From the NCBI GenBank assembly GCA_965240325.2, contig OZ251255.1, forward strand, positions 558,001 through 622,000: a DNA stretch of 64,000 nucleotides, read 5' to 3'. Every line of letters starts with the position of its first letter. The first letter of the stretch is position 1. This document shows, piece after piece, positions 44,653 through 55,605 of the stretch. A program made the position numbers and the translations under genes. Below the pieces are notes generated by a model, which was given only the letters and a program-made list of their open reading frames with translations, was not told where the DNA came from and did no database searches. The DNA is from Rebecca billardiae RCC1528. Taxonomy: Eukaryota; Haptophyta.

Positions 44653-47600
44653 TCAAGACAACTGCGCGCCGCCGCGGAGCAGGAGCGCCGCGCTCACGTC
44701 TGCGCACAGTGCCGCGCACGCGTCCGCGGCCACGCGAGGCGTCGCCGGCGCGGCACGTGCGCGCTCCGCCGCGCGCAGCAGCGCGCGCCAGCTCGGCGCG
44801 AGCGCGGGCGACGCCCAGAGGCGCGCGAGCTCGGCGCAGCGCAGCAGGCAGCACGCGGCGTGCGCGGCCGCGCCCGCGCCGTGCGCGCCGTCGTCCACGC
44901 CCTCCGCGCCCGGGCGCCGTGCGCCGCCGGCGTCGAGCGCCGCGGCCAGCCCGGCCAGCAGCGGCCGCGCGAGCGCGGGCGCGGCGCACAGCGCGCGCGC
45001 GACGGGCGCGCACGCACCCACCCAGCCCCAGCCGCCGCCGGCGCCGCCGGCGCGCACGGCGCGAGCGCGCGAGTGCGCTGGCATGCCGAGCAGCAGCTGC
45101 AGCGCGCAGCGCAGCGCGATACCCTCGATCGGGTCGAGAGCCGCCGCGCCGCCGTCCGCGCCGCCGGGCGCGCCGCCGTCCGCGCCGCCGGGCGCGGCGG
45201 GGGCGAGCGCGGCGCACGCGGCCAGCTGCGCCTCCGCGGCGCACAGCGAAGCGCACAGCGCGCTCCACTCCGCACACGCGGCCGCGTCGGCGTCGGCCGC
45301 GTCGGCGTCGGCCGCCGGCTCGGGCGGCGCGGCCCACGCCTCCCACGCCTCGGGCGCGGCGCCGCGGCCGGCGGGGGGCTCGTCGTCGGCGTGTGCGCGC
45401 AGCACGCAGCAGCCCGGCGCGGCCGCGCCGCCGCCGGCGCCGAGCGCTCGCGCGACGGCGGCGCGCGCGGCGCCGAGCCCCGCGCCGAGCGCCGCGGCGC
45501 GGAGCGCGGCGCACGCCTGCGCGCAGAGCGCGCGCCGCGCGCAGCCGTCGTCGATGGCAAGTGCCACCAGCGCACCGAGCTCCTCCGCGCCGTCCGCGCC
45601 GAGCTGGGCGGCGGGCGCGGTGGGCGCGGCCGCGCCGCCCGCCCGCCAGCGCGCGGGCGCGTCCGCGGCGCGCACGCGCTCGGGCGGCGGCGGCGGCGGC
45701 GGCTGCGCGCGCCGCGCGTCCGCGCCGCTTCCGAACGCGGTGGGCGACACGGCTGCGCTGAGCAAGGCAGCGACGCAAGGCGGCCACGCGCCCGCCGCGG
45801 CGGCTGGGGGCGCGCCGGGCGGCGGCGCGGCGGCGGCGGCGAGGGCGGCGCAGCCCGCCGCGCTCGCCGCGCCGCCCATCACGCTCGCGTGCGCGCAGCA
45901 CCGCGCGAGCGCCGTGCACAGCGCCGCGGGCAGCGGCCGCGGCAGCGCGCACACCACAGCGAGCGCCTCCGCGCGCGCGGCCGCGGGCAGCCCGCCAGAC
46001 GCCCACGGGCCAAACACGACGGCGCCGCCGCCGCCCGCCGCCGCGCCGCGCGGCCGCGCGCTGAAGAGCGGCGCGAGCGCGCGCGCGTGCGCGGCGCACG
46101 CCGCTGCTGCGCTGCGCGCCGCCTCGGCGCCGCCCGCGCCGCGCGCGGACGGCGCCGCGGCGGCTGCCGCTGCGCTGTGCAGCACAGCAGCGCGCAGCGT
46201 GCGCAGTTGCAGTGCGCACTGCGCGCCCGCGCGCGCGCAGTCGTCGCCGCCCGCCGCCGCCGCCATGCCCGACTCCCAGGCGGCGCGCGGCAGCGCCGCG
46301 CGCCACCGCTCCGCGGCCGCGTCGGCGGCGGCCGCGTCGGCCGCGGCCGCGTCGGCGTCCGTGGCGTCGGCGTCCGCGGCGCCGCCGTCGCCGGCTGCGC
46401 GCGCGTGCGCGCGCGGCGGCGGCGGCGGCGCGGCGCCGTGCGCGTGCGGAGGCAGCAGCGCGGGCGGGAGGGTGAGCGCGGCGCACGCGCACACGAGCGC
46501 GCACACGCCCGCGCCGCCGCGCGCGCACGCGGCGCGCACGGCCGCGCCGCCGCTCTCGCCCGGCGGCGCGCCGGGCGCGGGCTCGCACGCCGCGTGCCGT
46601 GCGGCGCACTCAAACAGCGCGCGGCGCAGCGCGGCGTCAGCGCGCGCGGAGGGCGCGGCCGCGCCGCCGCGCGGCAGCAGCCGCGTCGCCGCGTGCACGG
46701 CCGCGGCGGGCAGCGCCGCGCCCGCGCCGCCGCGCGGGTGCGCGCCGAGCTCGGCGATGAGCGCGGCGCTCAGCGCGGCGCGCAGCGCGGCCGCGCCGCC
46801 GCCGCCGCCGTCCGCGGCCGCGGCCGCGCGCGCGGCCGCGCGCTCGCGCGCGCGCTGCTGCGGCTGCCGCGCGGCGGGCGGGCGCCGCGCGGGCGCTTCC
46901 GCGGCGCCCCCGCCGGCGCTGAGCAGCGCGGCGCCCAGCTCCCACAGCGCCTCGCGCTCGGCGGCACCGCCCGCGCCCGCCGCGCCGCCGGCCGCGCGCC
47001 CGCCGCCGCCCGCGTCCGCGCCGGCCGTCAGCGCGCCGAGCACAAGCGCCCGCAGCGCGCGCTCGGCGCGCTCAGCGTCCGCTGCGTCGCCGGCTGGCAG
47101 CGCGGCGGCGAGGGCGAGCGCGCGCGCGGCGTGCGAGCCGCCCTCCGCCGCGCCGCCGCCGCCTCGGCGCGCGCGCTGCCGCTGCTGCCGCAGTGCCGCC
47201 GTCACGCTGAGCACGCAGCGCAGCAGCAGCGGCAGCGGCAGCGGCGGCGGCGGCGCGCTCGACGGCGCGCCGGCCGCGGCGCCGCCGCCGCCGCCGCCGC
47301 CGGTGTGAGCGCGCGGCGAGGCGGCGGACGCCCCGCCTGGCGCTCGGCCTGCGGCCCCGGCGGCGGCGGCGGCCCCGCCGCCCCCCGCCGCCGCGCCCTC
47401 CGCCTCGTGCGCCTCCGCGTCCGCCATCGCCCGCCAGCACTGCGCGAGCAGCAGCAACACAGCAGCGCACGTCAGCTGCTGCTGCGGCTGCTGCGGCGGC
47501 TGCGGCTGCGGCTGCGGCCGCGCGGATGAGGCGCCGGGCGCGCGGCCGGGCGGCGTGGCGCGGGCGGCGGCGGCGGCGGCGGGCTCGGCGCCCGCGCCGC

Positions 47601-48645
47601 CGGCCCGGGCGCACACCGCCACCGCGGCGCGCGCGCCCGCCGCGAGGGGCGCGTCCGCGCACGGCGGCAGCGCGCCGAGCGCCGCGCCGGCGCGCGCGCA
47701 CGCCAGCCGCGGCGCCGCCGGGCCGCGGCCGCGCTCGGCGGCGCCGCCGCCGCCGTCCGCGCGGGCGAGCGCGTGCGCCGCGGCGTCCGCCGCGGCCGCG
47801 TCGGCCTCGGCGGCGCGCGCCTCCACGTGCTGCGCCGCGCCCGCGGGCCCGCCGCCCCCGCCACCCTCCAGCGCCGCCAACACCGCCGCGAGCAGCTGCA
47901 CCGCCTGCGGCCGCGCGGCGCGCGCGCCCGGCGCCATCGCCTCCGCGCCGAGTGCCGTGCAGCGCACGAGGTCGAGGGCGGGCGGGAGGAGGGCGGCGGG
48001 CCCGCGGGCGCGCGCGGCGGGCGCGCCGCCCGCCGCGCCGCCGCCGCCCGCGCGCAGCGCGCCGCCCTCCGCGGGCAGCAGCAGCAGCGCGGGCGCGAGC
48101 GCGAGCGCCGCGCGCGCCGCGTCGCAGCGCACGGCGAGCGACGAGTGAGAGAGTGCGGCGCAGAGGCGCAGCAGCACGAGCGGGGCGAGCGGGCGGAGGC
48201 CGCGCGCGCCCAGCGCCGCGCCGACGTGCGCGAGCAGCCGCGCCAGCGCGCCGCGCACGCCCGCGTCGCCGTCCGCGAGGCAGGCGAGCGCGCCGCCGAC
48301 GATGCGCGCTGGCGCGGCCGCGAGCGCGGCCGGGTGGCGCTCGGCGAGGTCGCGCAGGCCGTGGAGCGCCTCGCGCCGCGCGACGGGCGCGTGGTGGTTC
48401 AGCTGCGCGAGCAGCTCGCCCACCGTCAGCGCGCGCCCCGACGTCGGCGCGCCGCCGCGCTCGGCCGCGTCCGCGCGCGCGAGCGCGCCCTGCTCAGCCA
48501 CGACGAGCGTGCGCGCGCGGAAGGCGGTGGCGGTGGCGTTGGACGGGGCGGGGGCCTTCTTGCCGACGCGCTGCTTCTGCGCCTTGAAGTCCGACGCGCC
48601 GCCGCCCTTGGGCGCCGCGCCCTTGCGCTTCTTCGCGCCGCCCAT
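44653..48645 (-). CDS. IPI1/TEX10-like pre-60S ribosome assembly factor
   Basis: Single-exon gene of 1330 aa. The N-terminus is typical of the Ipi1/Tex10 family: MGGAKKRKG, SDFKAQKQRVGKKAPAPSNA, TATAFRARTLVVAEQG, then LTVGELLAQLNHHAPVARRE and ALHGLRDLAERHPAAL, the start of the HEAT/ARM repeats (about 80-230: DGDAGVRGALARLLAHVG, LCAALSHSSLAVRCDAARAA). The remainder is Ala-rich helical repeats broken by Gly/Ala inserts, consistent with a much expanded HEAT solenoid. Family members form the Rix1 (PELP1-TEX10-WDR18) complex needed for ITS2 processing and release of the 60S subunit. The start was chosen at the conserved MGGAKKRK; upstream in-frame Met codons would overlap the divergent gene. It is head-to-head with RPL10A, 277 bp apart. 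Confidence 0.85.
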   Translation of the reverse strand: MGGAKKRKGAAPKGGGASDFKAQKQRVGKKAPAPSNATATAFRARTLVVAEQGALARADAAERGGAPTSGRALTVGELLAQLNHHAPVARREALHGLRDLAERHPAALAAAPARIVGGALACLADGDAGVRGALARLLAHVGAALGARGLRPLAPLVLLRLCAALSHSSLAVRCDAARAALALAPALLLLPAEGGALRAGGGGAAGGAPAARARGPAALLPPALDLVRCTALGAEAMAPGARAARPQAVQLLAAVLAALEGGGGGGPAGAAQHVEARAAEADAAAADAAAHALARADGGGGAAERGRGPAAPRLACARAGAALGALPPCADAPLAAGARAAVAVCARAGGAGAEPAAAAAARATPPGRAPGASSARPQPQPQPPQQPQQQLTCAAVLLLLAQCWRAMADAEAHEAEGAAAGGGGAAAAAGAAGRAPGGASAASPRAHTGGGGGGGAAAGAPSSAPPPPLPLPLLLRCVLSVTAALRQQRQRARRGGGGAAEGGSHAARALALAAALPAGDAADAERAERALRALVLGALTAGADAGGGGRAAGGAAGAGGAAEREALWELGAALLSAGGGAAEAPARRPPAARQPQQRARERAAARAAAAADGGGGGAAALRAALSAALIAELGAHPRGGAGAALPAAAVHAATRLLPRGGAAAPSARADAALRRALFECAARHAACEPAPGAPPGESGGAAVRAACARGGAGVCALVCACAALTLPPALLPPHAHGAAPPPPPRAHARAAGDGGAADADATDADAAAADAAAADAAAERWRAALPRAAWESGMAAAAGGDDCARAGAQCALQLRTLRAAVLHSAAAAAAAPSARGAGGAEAARSAAAACAAHARALAPLFSARPRGAAAGGGGAVVFGPWASGGLPAAARAEALAVVCALPRPLPAALCTALARCCAHASVMGGAASAAGCAALAAAAAPPPGAPPAAAAGAWPPCVAALLSAAVSPTAFGSGADARRAQPPPPPPPERVRAADAPARWRAGGAAAPTAPAAQLGADGAEELGALVALAIDDGCARRALCAQACAALRAAALGAGLGAARAAVARALGAGGGAAAPGCCVLRAHADDEPPAGRGAAPEAWEAWAAPPEPAADADAADADAAACAEWSALCASLCAAEAQLAACAALAPAAPGGADGGAPGGADGGAAALDPIEGIALRCALQLLLGMPAHSRARAVRAGGAGGGWGWVGACAPVARALCAAPALARPLLAGLAAALDAGGARRPGAEGVDDGAHGAGAAAHAACCLLRCAELARLWASPALAPSWRALLRAAERARAAPATPRVAADACAALCADVSAALLLRGGAQLS

Positions 48646-48922
48646 CGGCGCGCGCGTGCCTCGCAGCACGTGGCAGCCCAGCTGCCCACCGGCTGCGCGC
48701 GCCCGGAGGGAGCGCGTCCGGAATGCAGCCGCCCACAAAGTCCGGCTGAGCCCGACTTCGGCCCGGCTGGCCCCTCGCACACCCGGACTTGAGGAGGGCG
48801 CTGCCATCCTGCCAAAGCGCGTGTCCTCGCAGGCACGTCGCACGCCCACTGGTGGAGGCTTGCTCTGGCGAGCGCGGCAGCGGGGACAGCGAGAGGCGCG
48901 TGTCCGCGGGGCTGCAGGCGCG
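48646..48922. promoter_or_regulatory. putative shared promoter of IPI1-like and RPL10A
   Basis: The 277 bp lies between the start codons of a 60S assembly factor and a 60S ribosomal protein. It contains CAGCACGTGGCAGC (an E-box-like CACGTG) near 48665 and AAAGTCCGGC. No TATA box is seen. Confidence 0.45.
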
Positions 48923-49729
48923 ATGAGGTACACGGCGCGCGCGTGGGCGCGCGCGGGCGGGCGGGAGGCGCTCGTGCTCGGGCTCGCCGCCGCGTGCTCG
49001 CTGCCGCTCGGGCCCGCTCGTGCCTGACGCGCGGCTCGCGCGCGCGCCCGTGCTCTGGCGCGCGCTCCGCCGCGCGCGCGCAGTAAGATCCAGACGGAGT
49101 ACCTGAAGGAGTGCGTGCAGGCGGTGTTCGACGGGTGCAACGAGCGGAAGCGCAAGTTCACCGAGACGATCGAGCTGCAGATCGGCCTCAAGAACTACGA
49201 CCCACAAAAGGACAAGCGGTTCGCGGGGCAGGTGAAGCTCAACCATGTCGCGCGGCCCACGATGAAGATCTGCGTGCTGGGCGACGCGTACCACTGCGAG
49301 CGCGCGGAGACGGAGGGCGTGGACTTCAAGACGGCGGACGGCCTCAAGGCCTTCAACAAGAACAAGAAGCTCATCAAGAAGTTCGCCAAGCAGTACCACG
49401 CGTTCCTCGCGTCCGAGTCGATGATCAAGCAGATCCCTCGGCTGCTCGGGCCCGGGCTGAACAAGGCGGGCAAGTTCCCCACGCTGATCACGCAGCAGGA
49501 GGCGCTGTCGAACAAGATGGACGAGCTGAAGAGCACCGTCAAGTTCCAGCTCAAGAAGGTGCTCTGCATGTCCGTCGCCGTCGGCCACGTCAACATGGAC
49601 ATTGGCGAGGCGATCGACAACCTCAAGCTCGCCATCAACTTTTTGGTCTCGCTGCTCAAGAAGAACTGGCAGAACGTCAAGTCGCTGCACATCAAGTCGA
49701 CGATGGGCAAGCCGCAACGCATCTACTGA
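48923..49729 (+). CDS. RPL10A: 60S ribosomal protein L10a (uL1)
   Basis: Two coding exons, 48923-48927 (just ATGAG) and 49084-49729, joined to give [14 protein letters not shown] and 216 aa, the normal eukaryotic length. Conserved uL1 blocks: [82 protein letters not shown] and [15 protein letters not shown] at the end. It forms the mobile L1 stalk at the ribosomal E site. The donor of the tiny first exon is GTACACGG, one of the few not starting GTGCG; the acceptor is CGCGCAG. The coding sequence has less repeat filler than its neighbours, as expected for a highly expressed conserved protein. Confidence 0.97.
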
Positions 49730-50861
49730 GGCGGTGGGCGCGCGGGCGGCGGCGAGCGCGGCGACAGCGGCCCCGGGCAGCGCGCCGCCGCCGCCGACAC
49801 GAGGCGGCGGCGGCGGCGCGCGGCGCCGGGGCACCCCGAGGCCGCGGCGCGGCGCGTGGCCACACGACGACGGCCGGCCACGCGCCGGCGGCCGGCGCGC
49901 GCCGGGCGTGGCGGCGGCGCCCGCACTAGGAGGCGGCGACGACGCTGCTGCGCGCCGGCGCGCGACACGACGACGACGACGACAACCAGTTCTTCGCGAG
50001 GACTCGCATCGGCCGACCTGACGACAGTGGTCGATGCGATGAGGCGCACCACCTTGTAGCTAGCAGCAGCCCCGGCTGGAAAGGCAGTCGGCATTGGCGC
50101 GTGCCACATGTCCGGAACTTCCTTGCTGGCGAGTGGCGAGTGGCGAGTGGAGAAAGTAGAAACAAATCCGGGCGCCACGGGCCCGCGGCCGAGAACGGCG
50201 TGATGGCGTCGCCGCGTCACTGGCAAGAGAGTGCTCACATCGCTCCACTTGCTCAGCGCGTGCCGGTGCGCCTGCAGTGGCGGGGCCCCGAGCGGTCGGA
50301 CCCTGTCTGACCGCGTACTGCGGCGACGCCCGAATCACTGAGTGAGTGAGTCACTTACTGTCACGCCCGGGCGGAGTGCCCGTAGGCCGCCGCCGCCGAG
50401 TACGCGGCGCAGCCGGTGCGAGTTTCCGGGATTTCACACGTCATGCCGCTTGGTAGCTGGCCAGATGGTGGACTGCGCTAAAGCAGTGCAAGGCGTGTGT
50501 GCTGATCGCCGTGGCCCCCCGCCCTCGCCGCAGCTCAGCTGCTCTGTGCTGCTCCGTCAGAAACCGCGCGCGCGTTACAGTCAGGCCAAGCCTGGCGCAG
50601 CGCGCTTGGCCCGCCTGAGTCCTGGCGCAGCGCGGCGGCGGAGAGACGTGTGGGCTCGGGCGCGCTCACAGCGGCGTTCAACGGCGCCCATCTTTGCGCC
50701 CGGGCCACTGCGCGTGCCGCCCTGCCCCGCTCCGAAGCCTCGGCTGTTGCACGGTCGCCGTCTCGCCGCAGCGCTTCTGAAAGCTTGCACGCTGCGCACT
50801 GCGCGGTGCCTGCGCAGGCGGGTCCGGTCGCGTTTCCGCGTTCCCGGCGTCGTGGGCAGCC
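49730..50861. other. intergenic, no gene recognised
   Basis: Holds the 3' flank of RPL10A (GACGAC runs at 49965-49985), three GAGTGGC units at 50128-50150, GAGTGAGTGAG at 50340, and the leader of the downstream gene. Nothing else is recognised. Confidence 0.5.
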
Positions 50862-51045
50862 ATGGCGGCGCCCGCGCGCGTGGACGGCTTCGTCGACGCG
50901 GCGGGCGCGCTCTACGCGCCGACGACGGCGGCGGAGGCGCGCGCGCGCGCGAACCGGTGGCTTGAGCAGGCCGTGCGCGACCCCGACGCCCTCGCGCTCA
51001 GCCTCGCCGTGCTGCGCCGCGGGCTGGCGCCGCGCTCCGCGGACG

Positions 51046-51082
<37 letters not shown>

Positions 51083-52047
51083 GGCGCCGTGCGCGCCCGC
51101 GCTCGTGCTCGCGGCGCAGACGGTGCGCCGGCGCGCGCGGCGCGACGAGCTCGGGCCCGATGCGCTCGACGCGCTCGCGTCCGAGTGCGCCGAGCTCGCC
51201 CTCGCCGCCGCGCCGCTGCCCTCCGCGCCGCCCGCGCTGCTGCCTGCGCTCGCGCTCGCGCTGAGCAGCGCACTGCTGCGCTCGCCGAGCGCGGCGCCGG
51301 CGGAGGTGCTGGCGCACGCGGCGCGCGCGCTGCACAGCGTGGGCGCGGCGGGCGAGCGCGTGCTCTGCGCGCTGCTCAGCGCCGTGCCCGACGAGCTCAG
51401 CTCGCTCACCGGCGCCGCCAGCCCCGTCGCCGCCGCTCCGGACGCGCGCGAGCGCGCGCGCGCGGTGCGGTGCGCGCTGCGCGCGGCCGCGCCGGCGGGC
51501 GGCGGCGCGGCGCTCGCGCACGAGCTGCTGGCGAGCTGGCACGCGCAGGCGGCGGGCGGGGCGGAGCGCGCGCGCGCGCTCGGCGCGTTCCGCGCGTGGA
51601 TCGACTGCGGCCTGCTGCCGCCCGCCGCGCTGCTGCGCTCGCCGCTGCTGGCCGCCGCCGCGCACGCGGCCGCGCGTGCTGACGGCGGCGGTGGCGGCGG
51701 CGGCGCGGCGAGCGCGACCGTTGCGGCGGCGCGCGAGGCGGGGCCGTTCGTCGTGGAGGCGGACGGCGACGTGGATGCGGAGGACGACCTCGCGTACGCC
51801 GCCGCCACCGGCGCGCCCCCCGCCTCCGAGTGCGCCGAGGCGGACGAGGGCGTGGGTGTGCTGTGCGCGCTGGCAGACGCCCTCGCTGCCGAGGCGACGG
51901 CGACGGCGGCGGCGGCGGCGGGCGGCGGCGCGCGTGGCGGGCGCGGGGGTCGGCGGGGCGGCGCGGGGCGGCGCGGGCACGGCGGCGCGGCGCGCGGCGC
52001 GGCCGAGCACGCGCCGCAGAGCGCCGCGCGCCCCGCCGCCGACCACG

Positions 52048-52083
<36 letters not shown>

Positions 52084-53635
52084 GCGGCGGCTGGGCGCGT
52101 GGCGCCGCGCCGCCGCCGAGCGCGGCCGAGGCAGCGCACGCGCGCGCCGCCGCCGTCGAGCTGCTGGCGGCGGTGGCGAGCGCGGCGCGTGAGGCGCTGC
52201 GTGAGGCGCGGCCGGCGGTGGCGGCGCGCCTCGCGCGCGCGCTCGTGCATGTCTGCGCACGCCTCGGACCTGTCGCCCTCGCGGTCGGCGCGGACGGCGG
52301 CGGCGGCGGCGGCGGCGCGGCCGCGGGCGGCGCGGCGGGCGAGGCGGCGGGGCGCGCGCTCGCCGAGAGCGTGCACGCGCTGCTCGAGGGCGTGGAGTGC
52401 GCGCGCGCGCGCACGGCGCAGGCCACCGTGCTTGGCGCGCTCCCGTCCGTCTGGGCCGCGCTGCGCGCCGCCGCGGACGACGGCGGCGGCGGCGGCGAGG
52501 CGGCGGCGGCCGGCGCGGCGGGCGGCACGGCCGCGCGCCGCGCGCGCCGGCGCGCGCTGCTTGCTGCGGCCGCGGCGCCGTGCGTGCCGCGCGCGGGCGC
52601 GTGCGCGCTGCTCGACGCGCTGCTGCGCGCGGGCGCGTGGCCCGCGCTCGGCGTGCCGTGTCACGCCGCCGAGGCCGCCGCCGCCGCCGCCGGCCCGAGC
52701 GCCGCCGCCGCCGCGGCCGCGCGGCTGGTGCGCGCGCGCGGCGCGCACGGCGGGTGTTGCGCCGTGCTGGGCGGCGCGGCGGCGCTCGCGGACGCGCGCG
52801 CCGCCGGCTGCGCGGGGTGCGCGGTGCTCGCGCTGCCGGCGGGGGCGGAGGTGGGCGTGGACGCGGAGGGCGAGCTCCTCGCGCTCGGCGGCTGCTACCC
52901 CCACGCCGCACCCCACAGTCCGGACGAGTCCGGGGGCGCCGAGGCCGACGCGTTTTTCTGCGCGGCCGCGGAGGGCGCGCGCGAGGCGTGCCGCAACGCG
53001 CTGCGCTGCGTGCTGCTGCGCCCGCCGCCGGGGGGGGGCGCGGAGGGGGCGGAGGCGGAGGCGGAGGGGGCCGTGTGCGTGGAGGTGGTGGGCGTGCTGT
53101 GCGCGCGCCTCGACGCCGAGCTCGACGCCGCCGCCGCCGCCGCGCACAGCGCGGCGCACGGCGGCACCGCCGCCGCCGCCGCCGCCGCCGCGCTCGGGCG
53201 CGCGCGCTGGCGGCGTGCTGAGTCCGCGCTGCATGCGCTTTCGGCCGCCGCCAAGCCGCTGGGCGGGAGGGCGTGCGCGCCGCTGGTGCGCGCGCTGCAG
53301 CGCGCGGCGGCGTGCGCGCCGTGGCACCGCGCGCTCGGCGCGGCGCTCGGCACGCTCGCCGGCGCCGCGGCCGACTGGGCCGCGGCGCGCGCGGCCGCGG
53401 GCGAGGGCGGCGCGCTGCGCGCGTGCGCGGCGCTCGCGCTGAGCGCGCTGGGCTGGGCGGAGGTGGGTGCGTGTGCGCCGCGCGCGCCCGCGCGGCTGGA
53501 GGGCGGCGCGAGGGTGGCGCTGCGCGTGCGCGACGGCGCGGACGGCGCCGCCTTCTCGCTGCGCACGCGGCAGGACCACGCCGGCGCCGTCGCGCTCACC
53601 AAGCTGCTCAGCGCAGCGCAGCGCGCACGCGGCGC

Positions 53636-53667
<32 letters not shown>

Positions 53668-55377
53668 ACGGCGGCGGCGGCGGCGGGCCGAGCGCGCCGC
53701 TGCTGCCGCTGCCGCCGCACGGGGCGCACGCGCTGCTCGCGTGCGCGGCGGCGCGCGTTCTCGACCCGCTGAGTGGCGCGGCGCTGCAGAGCGCGCGCTC
53801 GCGCGCCCTCTGCTGCGCCGCCCTCTGCGCCCTCGCCGCTTCGCAGCAGCCCGGCGACGCGGCCGGCGCACGCGACGGCGGCGCCGCGGCCGCGCTTGCG
53901 GGCGCACTGTGCGCGCAGGCGGCGCGGCTCGCGGCCGCCGAGGCGGCGGGCGGCGGGAGCGAGGCGGAGGGCGCGGAGCTCGGCGCGCTGTGCGCCGAGC
54001 AGCTCGCGCTGATGGCCGACGCGGCCGCGCGGCTGCCGCACCCCGCCGCGCTGCGCTGCTGGCTCGAAGCGTGGCCGGCGGCGCGCGCGCTCGGCGGCGC
54101 GCCGCCGCCGGCCGCGGCGGGCGGCGGCGCGGCGGCCGCGGCCGCGGCGGGCGGCGCGGGCCGCGCGCACGCCGACGCGCGCGCGCGCGCGCTGTGCGAG
54201 CTGGTGGGCGGCGCGCTGCGCGCGGGCGCGCGCGCGGGCGAGCCCGGCTGGGCGCTCGCGCGCCAGCTCCTCGCGCGCGCCGCGCCCGAGCTCGGCGCCA
54301 TCGCGGGCGCGCGCGGCGCAGCGCACGCGCTCGGCGCGGCCGCGGCCGCGTGCGCAGCGCTCGCCGACGCGCCGCCGCCGCCGCCGGTGGCGCCGCCGCC
54401 GGGGCAGCAGCCGGGGCAGGGCGGCGCGGAGGGCGAGGGCGAGGCGGCGGTGGGCGCGTGGGTCTGCGCGTGCGCCACGGCCGCCGCCGCCGCGCTCGGC
54501 GCCGACGACGACGCCGCCGACGCCGCCTCGCTGCGCGTGCGGCCGCTGCCGCCGCCGCCGGGCGCGCGCGCGCGCGCCGAGCGCGCGGCGCTCGCGCGCG
54601 CGCTGCTCGGCGGGCTGGCGCCGGCGGCGCTCGCGTCGGAGGCGGGCGCGCGCGCGCTCGGCGCGCGCGGCGCGCACGCCCTCGCCGCCGCGCTCGTGCG
54701 CTGCGCCCGCACCGCCGCGCCCCCCGCCGCGTCGCAGGACGACGTGGCGGAGGCGCGCGCCGCGCTCGGCCTCGCCGCGCGCGCGCTGCCGGCCGGCGGC
54801 GCGCACGGCGCGGCGCGCGCGCTGTGGTGGGGCCCGCACGCGCTGGGCGGGGTGCTCGGTGCGCGCGGCCCCGCGCGCGCGCAGCCGCGCGCCCGCGCGC
54901 GCAGCCGCGCGCCCGACCTCCGCCCGCCCCTTCCTTCTCACCGCCCCGCGCGCGGCCGCGCGCGCACGGCACGGCACGCGTGTGCACGCGTGCGCAGGCG
55001 CGCGGCTGTGCGGCGCGCTGCTGTGGGCCGCGTGCGCCGGGCTGCCGGCGTGGGTGCTCGGCGACGTGGCCGCGGCGCTCTGGGCGCTGGCGCACGCGGC
55101 GGGCGCGGCGCGCTTCGCGGAGTGGCTCGCCCTCCTCGCCGCGCTGCCGCCCGAGCACCACGCCGCCGCCGCGGCCGCCGCCGCCGCCGCCGCCGCGCCC
55201 GACTGGCCGCGGCCAGAGATGGCGGCCGCGGCGCGCGCCGCAACGGTCGAGGCCCTGAGCGGGCCGCGCGCCATGGCCAACCGCACGCACTTCAAGGCGG
55301 CGCTCAAGCAGCTGCGCGGTGGCAAGGCCAAGGGCGAGGGCGGCACGCCCGCCAAGGCCGGCGGCTCTCCTTGGTGA
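50862..55377 (+). CDS. transportin-3/importin-13-like nuclear transport receptor
   Basis: Two exons, 50862-54858 and 54998-55377 (phase 1 join, reading GGVLG/ARLCGALLWA), 1458 aa. The N-terminus fits the importin-beta-like start of TNPO3/IPO13/Mtr10 proteins: AGALYAPTTAAEARARANRW, LEQAVRDPDALALSLAVL, ALVLAAQTVRRRARRDEL and LLPALALALSSALLRS, followed by VLCALLSAVPDELSS and ALGAFRAWIDCGLLPP. HEAT-like helices continue to a C-terminus NRTHFKAALKQLRGGKAKGE, near the usual family end. The protein is longer than human TNPO3 (about 920 aa) because of Gly/Ala loops. Family members carry SR proteins and other cargo in a Ran-dependent way; the cargo here is not predictable. Family-level confidence is moderate because insert-rich sequence hides repeats. 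Confidence 0.75.
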
Positions 55378-55605
55378 CCCAGGCCGGCAGCCATGCTGAA
55401 TTGCTGACGCCACTGCGCCCGTCATGGTGCGTAACGAAGCCGTTCAGAGTTCGTCAGACGTTGCGCCCGCACGCGGAAGCTGAAAGCGCAGCGGAGGAGG
55501 GCGCGCGCGTTCAATCGACGAGCGTCGTAGGCGCCAAGAACGGCTTCCGGGCCGCGCAACGGCCCCCGCCCGCGGCGGGACGTGCCGCGCTGCACCGAGG
55601 CACGG

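Noticed and set aside
44489-47308. 939-codon plus-strand open frame
   Set aside because: Shadow of the IPI1-like gene; the composition is Ser/Ala/Pro only and the opposite frame has the conserved N-terminus and HEAT repeats.
50535-55394. 1619-codon open frame on the minus strand
   Set aside because: It is the shadow of the transportin-like gene; its product is Arg/Ala filler without domains, while the plus strand shows family motifs and a phase-consistent intron.
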